Shown here: positions 24,047 through 35,146 of the stretch, piece by piece
How the letters are laid out: each line of letters begins with the position of its first letter
Numbering within the stretch: the first letter of the stretch is position 1
Notes under the pieces: generated by a model
Told to the model about the DNA's origin: nothing
Database searches by the model: none
What the model saw: only the letters and a program-made list of their open reading frames with translations
Source of the DNA: Lathyrus oleraceus
Lineage: Eukaryota; Streptophyta; Magnoliopsida; Fabales; Fabaceae
Assembly: GCF_024323335.1 (NCBI RefSeq)
Contig: NC_066583.1
Coordinates: 369,207,452 to 369,271,451 of the forward strand
Direction of reading: 5' to 3'
Length of the DNA: 64,000 nucleotides
Program-made: the position numbers and the translations under genes

Positions 24047-24250
24047 AAATTAGTGGAAATTACATAAATGTCTTTTGAGATCTATTAAAATGACACTAAC
24101 ACCCTTTTTAACTTTAAAATATACATTAATCTCTTTTTAGGTCTATTAAATGACATTGACACCCTTGTAATTTTTAGTGACAGTAAAAAATCTTAGATAT
24201 ACATAATATCTATCTATGATTTTTTGCCTCACTAAAAATTTCCACTAATA
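24047..24250. repeat. MITE-like segment with 12-bp inverted ends
   Basis: TTAGTGGAAATT near 24050 pairs with AATTTCCACTAA near 24237. Inside are two tandem copies of a unit of about 55 bp containing GACACTAACACCC or GACATTGACACCC. It lies about 400 bp upstream of TRN1. No clear target duplication was seen. Confidence 0.35.
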
Positions 24251-24639
24251 TATATAAATTTATGGATGGTTAATGCATATTTTAAAATTAAAGAAGACAT
24301 CGATGTCAAACTCTTTAGGGTTGAGTGTAATTTTCTTTAGTAATTAATAATGAAACAATAAACATTTAAAAAGATGTCATTTGAAACATTTAAAAATCAT
24401 AATATTTCAAATGAAAAAGAAATATAGCTAGGATACCTACGTGAAGAATCAATGCCAATGAAAAAAGAACATCTTTTGCCCAAAGTGATACCATCATCAA
24501 AACAAGTTAAGAATATAGCAAACACTTTCTAAACCAAAATTCTCATAAAGCCACTATGAAATACTACAATGTCAAACATTTGATTACTATCTTCTAAAAA
24601 TCAAAACCATTTTCACTCTAAATTATAGTTTTTGATGTG
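24251..24639 (+). promoter_or_regulatory. TRN1 upstream region
   Basis: AT-rich, without recognisable coding sequence. It should hold the TRN1 promoter and 5' UTR, but I cannot point to a confident TATA box or start site. Confidence 0.35.
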
Positions 24640-27600
24640 ATGATGTCATCAAACCAGAACCTAAAAGACCTACAATGGTTTCTTCAAGCAATCAACATGG
24701 AGAACCAAAACCTACACAGCATTTCCTTCTACCTTTCCCAACCAACTTCATCTTGTTACCAAGAAACAAACAACTCCATAAACATAAACATTTCCAAGGA
24801 AAATCATCACCACTTTTCCAACCTCTTAACCTCACTAGCTTCATCATTCAACAACACAAATTCCACTTTAAGAAACCTGGAGTTTCACAGAGTTGAATGG
24901 GAGTCACAACAGGTAAAAAGCCTTGCAACCCTTCTGAGTAATCACCTAACCATAAAGCAAATTCTTTTTAAAAGAAACAGGTTCAATGGAAGAACAATGT
25001 TAGATCTTTCTGAGATTTTGAGGGAGAATAAAGTGATTAAAGAGATTATGCTTTCTGAATCATGTATTGGTTCTATTGGAGCTGGACTAATAGCTTCTTC
25101 TCTTATGGTGAATCATAGTTTAGAGGAATTGCAGATTTGGGAAGATTCAATAGGTTCAAGAGGTGCTGAAGAGATTTCAAAGATGATTGAAGTTAATCCA
25201 TCTCTTAAGCTGTTAACAATTTTCGACTCGAATTTCATCACGGCTACACCTCTTATATCGTCGGTTTTGGCGAGGAATAGAGCTATGGAAGTTCATGTTT
25301 GGAGCGGTGAACGAAATGGCGAAAGAAGTTCTAAGGTTGTTGAATTTGTACCTGGTAACAATACGCTTCGAGTTTACAAGCTTAATCTTTCAGGTACTTG
25401 TAGGGTTGCTTGTTCTTTAGGAATGAATTTGACTGTTAAGTCACTTGACATGACTGGTGTGAAGATAAAATCGAAATGTGCTAAGGAATTTAGATGGGTT
25501 TTAGAGCAAAACCAAACGCTAAAAGAGGTTAATTTTTCAAGAACATGTCTTAAAGATAAGGGCATTGTGTACATTGCTGCTGGACTATTCAAGAATCACA
25601 GTCTGCAAAAGTTATATCTAACCGGAAATTTGTTCGGTGGAATAGGGGTCGAGCATTTACTTTGTCCTCTGAGTAGATTTTCGTCCTTGCAAATGCAAGC
25701 TAACATTAGTTTGAAGTGTGTTACTTTTGGAGGAGGGGGAACAAGAATAGGAAGAGACGGTTTAGCAGCTATAACGCAGTTTCTAATGACGAATGAGACG
25801 GTGACGCGGTTTGGGATACATGATGACGAGAGTTTGAGACCGGATGATTTTGTTAAAATCTTTAAGAGTTTAGAGAAGAATGCGAGTTTGAAATGTTTGT
25901 CTTTGCAAGGTTGTAAAGGTGTTCAAGGAGAGACATTGCTGGAGACAATTATGGAGACACTTCAGATTAATCCATGGATTGAAGAAGTTGATCTTTCAAG
26001 AACACCTTTACATAATTGTGGAAAGACTATTGCAATTTATCAGAGATTAGGGCAGAATGAGAATCCTGAACCAGAAATAGATTTGATCAAAGACATGCCA
26101 CTGACTGAGCCTAAGAGTTGCAGAGTTTTCTTTTGTGGACAAGAATATGCAGGTAAAGTTGAGTATTTATGCTATAATCGCTTAATTAAATAGTTTATTC
26201 AATCAGAATAAATTATAAGTATATTTTAAATTCATATGTTCAGGCAAAACCACACTGTGTCAATCAGTTTCACAAAACTTCTCGGCTTCGCCGGCACTTC
26301 CCTACTTGGATCAAGTAAGAACAATAGTGAATCCAGTGGAGCAGGCTGTGAAAACGGTAGGAATGAAGATAAAAACATTCAAGGATGAGGATACAAATAT
26401 TTCAATATGGAATCTTGCTGGTCAACACGAGTTTTTCTCCCTCCATGATCTTATGTTTCCGGGGCACGGTAGTGCATCGATTTTCATCATCATATCGAGT
26501 TTATTCAGGAAGCCGAGTAACAGAGAACCAAAAAGCACTGCAGAGATTGAAGAGGATTTGCAATATTGGCTAAGGTTTATAGTTTCCAACTCCAAAAGAG
26601 CAGTGCAACAATGCATGCTACCAAGTGTAGCTGTTGTTCTTACACACTTCGATAAAATCAACCAATCATCGCAAAATCTGCAGCAAACAGTTGATTCGAT
26701 TCAGAGATTGAGAGACAAGTTTCAAGGCTATGTTGAATTCTACCCAACTGTGTTCACGGTCGATGCAAGATCATCAGCGTCAGTTAGTAAACTCACTCAT
26801 CACATCCGAAAGACGTGCAAAACAATTCTCCAAAGAGTACCGCGAGTTTATCAACTTTGCAACGATCTAATACAGATTTTATCAGAGTGGAGATCAGAGA
26901 ATTACAACAAGCCAGCAATGAAGTGGAAGGAGTTTGGTGATCTGTGTCAAGTAAAAGTCCCGTATTTGAGAATACGGTCGAGACATTATAATAAAGAGGC
27001 GGTTGAAGTGAAGCGAAAAGCTATCGCTACTTGTCTTCATCACATTGGCGAAGTGATTTATTTTGATGAGTTGGAGTTTCTAATTTTAGATTGTGAGTGG
27101 TTCTGCGGTGAAGTACTTGGTCAGCTCTTAAAGTTGAATGTTAAAAAGCAACATACTTCAGAAAACAAAGGATTCATTAGTAGGAAGGAACTGGAGAAAA
27201 TTTTACGAGGAAGTTTACAAAGTTCAATTCCTGGTATGGGATCAAAGGTATTTGAGAACTTAGAAGCTAGTGATCTTGTCAGAATGATGCTTAAACTTGA
27301 ACTTTGTTACGAGCAAGATCCATCAGATCAAAATTCTCTATTATTGATTCCCTCCATTCTTGAAGAAGGCAGAGGAAAACCTCAGAGGTGGCAGATAAGC
27401 TCACCAGATTGCCTTTATGCCGGACGCCATCTTGAATGTGATGATTCAAGTCACATGTTTCTAACTCCGGGATTCTTCCCTCGTTTACAGGCAAGAATTT
27501 CTCCATCATGTTCTTTCTTCCTTCATTTTCACCATATGCAATTTACATTTTGATCTTCACTTAACAGTTTTCAAAGCTACAATAGCTAAAATTTTCAGTT

Positions 27601-29003
27601 TTACTTTGTGACTGCAGGTGCACCTTCACAACAGAATAAAGTCTCTGATGAATCAACATGGTGCAACTTACAGTCTCGAGAAGTACCTCATTTCAATCAG
27701 CATTAATGGAATCTACATCAGAGTTGAGCTTGCAGGACAACTCGGTTACTATATCAATATCCTCGCATGCTCCACCAAAAACTTGACAGAAACTTTAAGA
27801 GTCGTTCAGCAACTTATAATCCCGGCAATTCAAAGTGTCTGTCATGGGATCACCATGACGGAAAATATCATTAGACCTGAGTGCGTGCGAAATTTGACGC
27901 CCCCTAGATACAGAAGAACTCAATTTGCTTCCTTGCAGCAACTGAAACAAGCACTCCTTTCACTTCCGGCGGACAGCATGTATGATTATCAACACACATG
28001 GAGTTCGGTAATGGATTCCGGAAGGCCTATTCTCCAAGAAGGGTTTGATTTTGCGCGAGACCTTTTATCGGATGATGACTTCCGAGAAGTGCTTCATCGC
28101 AGGTATCATGACCTACACAATCTTGCGCAGGAGCTGCAAATCCCACCTGAAAACAACACTGAAGGGCAAAATCAAGCTATAACCTCAAGCAATGAAGCTG
28201 AAAAAGTCGAACCATCCTTTGGTGGCATTGCGAAAGGGGTTGAAGAAGTTTTACAAAGACTAAAAATTATTGAACAGGAAATTAGAGACTTGAAACAGGA
28301 AATTCAAGGGATGAGATATTACGAACACAGACTCCTACTTGAGCTTCATCGCAAAGTGAATTACATAGCAACCTTCAATTCTCAAGTTGAGGAGAGGAAA
28401 GTACCGAACATGTTCTATTTCGTAAAAGCAGAAAACCACTCAAGGAAACTGATCACCACCGTGGTTTCTGGCATGACCGCTCTTCGTCTTCACATGTTAT
28501 GTGAGTTCCGGGGACAGATGCATGTTGTTGAAGATCAAATGGGTTGTGAAATGATGCAAGTTGATAACATGGCTGTGAAGGCTTTAGCTCCATACATGAA
28601 GAAGTTCATGGTGATGGTTACTTTAGCTCTTAAAATAGGAGCTCATCTTGCAGCTGGAATGGGGCAAATGATACCGGATTTGAGTAAGGAAGTAGCTCAT
28701 TTGGCTGGCTCTTCACTACTCTTCGGTGCAGCCGGGGCAACAGCAGCTGGTGTTGTAGGCGCTGCTGCTATCGGACGTAGAAACAGGTCTACGGAAGGTT
28801 CGAGGGGCATTCAACAAGACATTAAAGCAGCACAACAATGGATGGTTGATTTCTTAAGGGAAAGGAGGTGCTCCACAGGGAAAGATATTGCAGAGAAGTT
28901 CGGACTGTGGCGAGTACGGTACAGGGACAATGGTCAGATTGCATGGATCTGTAGGAGGCACATGTACGCCAGATCTGCAGAGATAATTGAAGTGCCTATA
29001 TAA
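24640..29003 (+). CDS. TRN1: TORNADO1 (LRR/ROCO-like GTPase-type protein)
   Basis: Three exons, 24640-26152, 26244-27490 and 27618-29003, join in frame to 1381 residues, close to the roughly 1380 of Arabidopsis TRN1/LOP1. In Arabidopsis it works with the tetraspanin TRN2 in leaf vein patterning, leaf symmetry, and auxin and root patterning. Residues about 60-480 hold ribonuclease-inhibitor-type LRRs. A Ras-like (Roc) domain follows: P-loop GQEYAGKT (about 500-507, split by intron 1), G3-like NLAGQ (about 561, Asn where Asp is usual) and G4 THFD (about 638). A COR-like region follows, then a predicted coiled coil (about 1130-1160) and an Ala/Gly-rich stretch (about 1265-1315). Intron 1 is GT-AG; intron 2 appears GC-AG. 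The start is the first ATG of the frame; the ATG at 24643 is equally possible. No stops or frameshifts were seen. Confidence 0.93.
26153..26243 (+). other. TRN1 intron 1 (GT-AG, phase 1)
   Basis: Donor GCAG|GTAAAG at 26153 and acceptor GTTCAG|GC at 26243. Splicing completes the Gly codon of the P-loop GKT, which strongly supports the junction. Confidence 0.9.
27491..27617 (+). other. TRN1 intron 2 (apparent GC-AG, phase 0)
   Basis: Exon 2 ends TTTACAG and the intron begins GCAAGAATTT. It ends CTTTGTGACTGCAG before GTGCACCTTC. Joining gives PRLQ-VHLHNRIKSL in frame. No GT donor that keeps the frame is seen nearby. Confidence 0.75.
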
Positions 29004-29994
29004 AACTAGAAGAAATCCTTATAGAACAGTAGGAACCTTAACTTTCAAGTTTCTTTCTTTGGTTTTTCTTGTGTTTATATTTTAGTTTTCTTGTGTTTTT
29101 ACTTCAAACCATGAATATCGGATGTATTGACAGGGCATTTGGCAGAATCACATTGTGTCACTATGATTTCAAGGAGCTAGAAGTAGCGCCGTGATTTCAT
29201 CAAATTCGACATGATTTTAGTAAATTTTAGTTTCTAACTTGATGGAAGCTTATTTATTAGCATTTCTGATTATCTAATATAATTACATTTTTAAGAGTTT
29301 TTCAAATGAATTAAGAAAAAACATGACTGTTCTGAATTTGTTGTGAATTAGGACAGAAAATTTAGGCCGAAAAGACATAAAGAGCCGTGATGCTTTATGG
29401 CATGGCATGAGCTTTTGCATGTGAAATAGAAGAAAGTTAAATCCTGGAGATTTTGCTCCATCTACTTTAGCATTCACCATGTGAATGTGGGACCATATTA
29501 TCACTAGTACACATGATTAATAGTATGTTGTGCTATAAAGTTCAATTTCACAATCATTGACATTTAAATGAAAAGGACAAAGAAAGAAGGTAACACAGAA
29601 AAAGTTCATGTAACAGTTAAGATAGCAACAAGCTTGTGAGAGTACAAAGTCATATTCCCTGTAACCTACAACATCAGAAGAAATACAGAAAGGAGAAACC
29701 ACACTGGAGATACTACATTATTTCACTTCACTGCTATTATCAGTTTTCTGGACTCGAACTCGAATTCCCTACAGTCAACGAAAGCACATAGTCGCACACA
29801 CAAGGGATCTGTTTGTTGGATGAAGATCAGAACAATTGTATTTCGAATTCACTGAATTGATTTTAAAATATGATCCGGTCTTCATCTAACGACATAGATT
29901 CGCGACTGTGTGACTGCAGAGAATCCAAATCCCTTTTTTTAATCTAAAACCTACAGTCACCTGCCCGTATTCCTTAAACCAAGGAAGCAAAAAC
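29004..29994. other. Intergenic region between converging genes
   Basis: About 1 kb separates the stop codons of TRN1 (+) and the C2 gene (-). It should hold both 3' UTRs. No further gene is supported; small minus-strand frames at 29283-29702 have no recognisable features. Confidence 0.6.
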
Positions 29995-31290
29995 TCAGAA
30001 GAAAGCTCTGCTCCCGTAATAGACACGGGAGTTGGCATTCTTAGATTGCGGTAGTTTCTGCTCGGTGCTTGAATTTCCTGAATTAGTTGGTTCATTTGTA
30101 ATGTCCATTGGAAGCTTCATTTTCGCTAATGACTCGGTAAATTGCTGCATACTTTTCATGTACATATCAACGATATCCTGCTGCACCATCGTCGGCTCTG
30201 GCTCTATGTTGACAGTCACAATAGGCTTAGGGAATAATTCATTCGGAACAACACTTGACGAATCACTCTCACCATCTTTGACATCCACTTTTTGTACCTC
30301 TTTGGTTCCTGAAACTTGTTCATCACCCGGGGACTTTGAAGCTGCAGCAGCAGCATCAGATGATTCGGAGCTTTCGGGTGCAGAAGAAGAAACCCCATTT
30401 GTCGACACACTGCTCGGCGGAGAATCAGCCTTGTGAGGTTGCACTTGCACAGACTCACCGCTACATGCTGAGAAGCTTTCCACTAGACGAACACCGGCTT
30501 CAGAACTATGATTGTCAGCATCAGAATTGGCTAAGCTATCAGAGCATTGACTCTCCTCGCACGAAATGCCAAAATATTCTGAAACCATTAAGTGATCTTC
30601 ATTCGCGATCTTAGGATCTGGAAACTCAATTTTACCCAAATCTCTGGCCAATGACTCGGATGTTTCCAAGTCCTGCGCAGCAGCACGTGTGGCCTCCTCG
30701 CCAGGCATTGCCGATATTGCCATAACATCAGGCGTAGCACCAGTATAAGCAATTGTCAACTGAACAAACCCTGAAGGAGAGTGAAATAGATCAGTTGAAG
30801 AAAGCGAGAACTCTTTCTCTAGCTTCCCATTCTGAACTAGTACTTCAGACAACGGCACCAAAGCAAAACCAAGCAACTGATCTTCGAGATAATTCTTCAC
30901 CCTGCTAAGCATCCATAACTCACATTTAAGAGACGAATCAACATTACAAACATTGAGACGAAGATTGTCATTAAACACAGGGTTCCTTCCACCTCCATTG
31001 ATAGTCTTCGTAGAAACAGCATTCTCAGGACTACTCGTCAGGCAAATCTTAGCATAAACATCTTGCTTATGGTATATGCAGATGTTCTGAATATCCCTAG
31101 CTTGATGTATGTAAACATCAAGCACTCCAACACATTCATCGGCATTTGACATGATAGTTTCCTTCCCGTTGACTTCAATCTCCTTAGAGGAAGGACTGTT
31201 GCTTTGCACAAAAACATCAGACTTGTGCTTCTCACCCTCACCCAAGATTGAGCTTCTAAAGGGTGACACAACAGATTGTGGGGAATCCAT
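29995..31290 (-). CDS. C2-domain (CaLB-type) lipid-binding protein
   Basis: The coding exon is uninterrupted: 431 residues from ATG at 31290 (MDSPQSVVSPF) to TGA at 29995. A single C2 domain (about residues 50-175) starts GVLDVYIHQARDIQNI and includes HKQDVYAKICL and GRNPVFNDNLRLNV. Such domains bind membrane phospholipids, often with calcium; not all calcium-binding aspartates can be confirmed. The middle (about 200-350) is Ser-rich, acidic and probably disordered. Near the end QDIVDMYMKSMQQFTESLAKMK looks like an amphipathic helix, and the tail YYGSRAFF resembles conserved tails of this family. No membrane segment or signal peptide is seen. Its neighbour is TRN1, tail to tail. From memory, Arabidopsis At5g55530, a CaLB-type protein, sits next to TRN1, which supports orthology. 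Specific function unknown. Confidence 0.85.
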   Translation of the reverse strand: MDSPQSVVSPFRSSILGEGEKHKSDVFVQSNSPSSKEIEVNGKETIMSNADECVGVLDVYIHQARDIQNICIYHKQDVYAKICLTSSPENAVSTKTINGGGRNPVFNDNLRLNVCNVDSSLKCELWMLSRVKNYLEDQLLGFALVPLSEVLVQNGKLEKEFSLSSTDLFHSPSGFVQLTIAYTGATPDVMAISAMPGEEATRAAAQDLETSESLARDLGKIEFPDPKIANEDHLMVSEYFGISCEESQCSDSLANSDADNHSSEAGVRLVESFSACSGESVQVQPHKADSPPSSVSTNGVSSSAPESSESSDAAAAASKSPGDEQVSGTKEVQKVDVKDGESDSSSVVPNELFPKPIVTVNIEPEPTMVQQDIVDMYMKSMQQFTESLAKMKLPMDITNEPTNSGNSSTEQKLPQSKNANSRVYYGSRAFF

Positions 31291-31305
31291 GATCAAAAAC
31301 AACAG

Positions 31306-31988
31306 CTACAAAAACAATATCAATTCACACTAAGTTTAAGATAAAGTTCAAAACTAAGACAAAAAACACACAAAATCCAACATCTAGGTGCTACAACCTA
31401 ACTAGTAAAACACAAAATTCACTAATCAAATACTAAAAACAGAACTTAAATAAACTTCTACAAAACCTAGGATTAAGAACATCCAAAAAAAATAGAAACA
31501 AACATCACTGCTTATAAAGAGAGAAAAAAAGAAGAAAGATTGAACTTGAGTTCCTCCAAACCTTTGAGAAGCAAAATCAGAAATGACAATCAAGGTCAAC
31601 AAAAGACAAGTGGAACAATCAAAACCTAATAACCTCTCAAAATTGAAACTTCCAATAGATATTAATATACCCAAAATCCTAGAATTATCCAAACATAAAA
31701 ACTACCTATAAAAATCAAATGGGTAGTAGTACAAAATTTCATCAGATTCCAATAAAGCTACAAACTTTATTCCCTCTAAACAGAGGGAAAACAGGAAAAG
31801 CATAGACACGGTAACCTATGCTATACAAAACAGATAGCCAATAGCAACCCACTTTAAATTCCCCTTGAAATCACACAAAAAGCCACTAAAAAACAAAGAA
31901 CAATTCAGAATAAAACTAGGAATCAACCAAATTTTTCAAAAAGTAAAGTAAAAATAGTTGATGATACAGAAGATGATGTGGTTTTCAC
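31306..31988 (-). other. 5' UTR intron of the C2 gene
   Basis: On the minus strand a donor ACAAATAG|GTGAAAACC lies at 31988 and an acceptor TTTTTGTAG|CTGTTG at 31306, 15 bases before the start codon. The 683-bp interval is T-rich on the minus strand, as plant introns are. The non-coding first exon would run from about 32190 to 31989. Confidence 0.6.
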
Positions 31989-32200
31989 CTATTTGTAGCT
32001 TGAAAGTCAAAGAGGAATCTTTGTATTGTGTGGCTCTAAAACAGAATTGGAGGATGACCCAGTGAGTGAACCGAGGTAGTGTTGCAGAAAGAACAAAAAA
32101 GTTGCGAACTTGTTTAAAGGGAAAGGATGGAGAAGGTGATTGGTGAGAGAGATAAATTAATGAGTGTAGGGATCTGTGTGGAAATTGCACATACTATAAA
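31989..32200 (-). promoter_or_regulatory. Probable non-coding first exon and start region of the C2 gene
   Basis: The CT-rich minus-strand sequence (CTTCTCCATCCTTTCCCTTT) is typical of a plant 5' UTR. A CTTTATAGTATG motif just upstream (about 32195) is a possible TATA box. Confidence 0.4.
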
Positions 32201-34372
32201 GTGCAACTGTGTGTATTTGGAGCATAGTATAGTATAGATAAATGTATAGTATAATATACGGTTGGTACTGTGAAGAAAAGAGTATTTTATACCTTATATA
32301 ATGAAACCAACGTACGTAGGTTTATTTTGTGGAAGAAATCATAATAATGTGATTTGAGAATTTATTACGGTTTATATTAAATTTTTTAATAATATGTACA
32401 TGATAATAGTATTGATCTAATAATTATCATAATTTCATCTTTATGAATAACTGTCATGTTATAAATTCGATTTCGACCTACCTACAATTAAATATCTCAT
32501 GTCATTATTAATTAAGTTAGTTTAATATGACTAAGAGAGAATATTGATTAACTTATATCGAATAATATGATATTCATTCCTTCAAATTTTAATATGATAT
32601 TTATTCGTTCAAATTTTAATAGATTAGATTCATCATTCCATCCTTAATTTTACTGTCAAAATCCATTTGTTTCTTATGGAATGAATTTGATTGGGTTTGT
32701 AGGTTATGTTTCAAATAAAAATATCTTTATTATGATTTTTCTTGTCGATTTTAAAAAAATAATTTAATACAACTCAATATAATAATATTCGTTTATAATA
32801 ATCCTATTCAATAAAACATATCATATAATATCTAATAAAATTTATCAATACGACATAATATTTGATAATAGTATAAAATTCAACGATACATGTTATTTCT
32901 ATAAAATACCTAAGTTAGAAATGATAAAAAAAAAATTATAAAATATTTAATCTTATAATTACGTAAATTTATTGATTTTAGTAGTATTATTAGTGAAGAC
33001 TAAAACGTTTTAGAAAAAAAATAAGGTTATTAATTAGATATTAATTTTATATTTTTATTTAAAATAATAATAAAAATAATAAAAAATTACTAAAGACACA
33101 TAAGTGGATTGAGTCAACGGATCCATGGGTTGCAAAATTCAAACTTAATATTTGAATCAAAACTATATGATATATTATGAGATGAGTTGGATATACCAGT
33201 AAACGAATGAGTTCAGATTATTTATAGATTGATTCGGTTTGAATATGCGGTTTTATGGATCGACCTGCCTGACTAGTAAGATTATTTTTAAAATACTCTT
33301 AAAACAATTTCACTCATAAAATGAATACTTGTTCGTAGGACTCAAGCTTTAGCACATGCCAAAAGCCATTAGCAAAATAGTGTGCATCATCGACATTTAT
33401 TTTGATATTCCAATATGAGAATTATGAATTTCTTTAACATGAATTATAATTATAAATCAAAGAGTAAACTTATATCTGATTATTACGAAACTACAAGAGA
33501 ATTGTGGTCCTTACAAAGATAATTAACTGTTATTCAAAAAACGAAATTTCATGGTAAAACAGTGTTTATACTCAAATGGTTGGATGATATATTTCATTAC
33601 ACCCATACCTAATAAACTTTGACGTAAAATTACATCTAGGACATAAGTTATCAAGTATGATGATTTTGAGGCTATCTCATTAGTGAAGATATTTAATAAT
33701 TATTTTTTCTTTAATATAAAACAAAAAAGTTGATAATAATTATAACTGATATTTTGAATAAATAAATAAAATAATGAGAGAAAAGGAGGAAGGAACAGAC
33801 ACGCCGACCCACGCGATGGAGCCTAATGAGAGGCAGACCAATCAAAACACAATTGAGTGGATTTTTGTAAGTGGGGTATGGTATGGTATGCTACTTTTTC
33901 CTCCATATCATGTGAATTTTCTTTCCATACAGATTGACAATAACACCTGCAAAATAATGTGTGCATTGCAGTTCTGTCATCTCATGCTTCTACATTTTAA
34001 TCCTGCCAATTTCTAAAACTCTTTGCCACAGATGGAAAAGAAAGTAAGGAGAATTAAGAAAAATAATAAAAAAGTACAAATGTTTACACCAAGCTTTAGT
34101 GGGTAGGGACCAAAATTTAAATGTTTTGATTTTGGAGGGACTGTAATGTTTTTTAGTTTTTGCAGAGACAGAAAAAAATAAAAAATGGGCATTGGCATAT
34201 TAAGGCACGAAACAAAATTAAAAGGAAAGTAAATATATGAAACAGAAATTTAAAAGAAATTCAGCACTTAAATGTTGAGGTTCAGGATCATCTAGCAAAG
34301 TATTTTATAAACATAATCATACAAATAAAATTAACATCATATAAAAAAAATTATACATAGTAATCAAAGATC

Positions 34373-34416
<44 letters not shown>

Positions 34417-34604
34417 TGATGCTTATATTCGACTATCTAATTTTTAAAAAGCAATTAGATCAAAAATTAATAATTTAAAATGTTAAATATATAAATAAAA
34501 AATATTAGATTTAAAAAAATAACTTCTAAATCCATGACGCAAACAAAATAAACCTAATCAGATAAATCTAATTAGTTTAACAAAGTAGTTCATTAATTTA
34601 AAAT
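32201..34604. other. AT-rich intergenic spacer
   Basis: No supported gene. A short (AT)n tract lies at 34378-34412. The open frame at 33774-34016 has no recognisable features and is probably chance. Confidence 0.6.
34378..34412. repeat. Short (AT)n tract
   Basis: About 35 bp of alternating AT. Confidence 0.9.
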
Positions 34605-34619
34605 CACTACAAGAAAAAC

Positions 34620-34935
34620 TCCCCCCTGCCACATGATTATCACGTGGCAAAGGTGAAAATCACTTCACTAGTCAAAAATAGCGACGTGTTGATTCACGTC
34701 GCTGGAACGCGTGTGGCAACTTTTTGTGACGTGATAAACACGTCGCTAATTTGCCAAAGGCAAATCACGTCGCAACATTGTGAATTAACTTGCTTCTGCG
34801 CTTAAACTTTGCCACGTGATATTCATGACACAACTTTGCCACATGAATATCACGTCACAACATTTGAAAATGGATGGTATGTTGCCACATGAAAATCACG
34901 TGGCAAATTACCCACGTGATTTACACTTCACAACT
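34620..34935. repeat. CACTA sub-terminal repeats, left end
   Basis: Many copies, in both orientations, of GCCACGTGATATTCACGTCGC-like motifs, often as short palindromes centred on CACGTG. In En/Spm such repeats are the binding sites of the TNPA-type protein. Confidence 0.8.
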
Positions 34936-35146
34936 TAAAAACAAAATTAAAATAAAAGATAAAATATATTGTTATTATTAAATTATATTATTAATAAAAG
35001 ATAAAATAATTAATAAATAATAAAATATAGAATAATTAATAATTAAGTAAAATATTTTTAAATTAAAATTACACATATGAAAATGTATTATAAAAATAGC
35101 AAAGTAATTATTTATACAAAAATTAATATTTAAAACTAAATAAATA

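Noticed and set aside
24637..24639. Upstream GTG as a start for TRN1
   Set aside because: GTG is not a normal plant start; ATG at 24640 follows immediately in frame.
30032..30436. 134-codon plus-strand frame
   Set aside because: Antisense shadow of the C2-domain gene, whose minus-strand frame has clear domain content.
31291..31302. Four extra N-terminal codons of the C2 protein starting at TTG
   Set aside because: The first ATG is at 31290, and the extra codons come from the UTR and splice region.
33774..34016. 80-codon frame upstream of the CACTA element
   Set aside because: No recognisable domain, in AT-rich spacer sequence, with no promoter or splice evidence.
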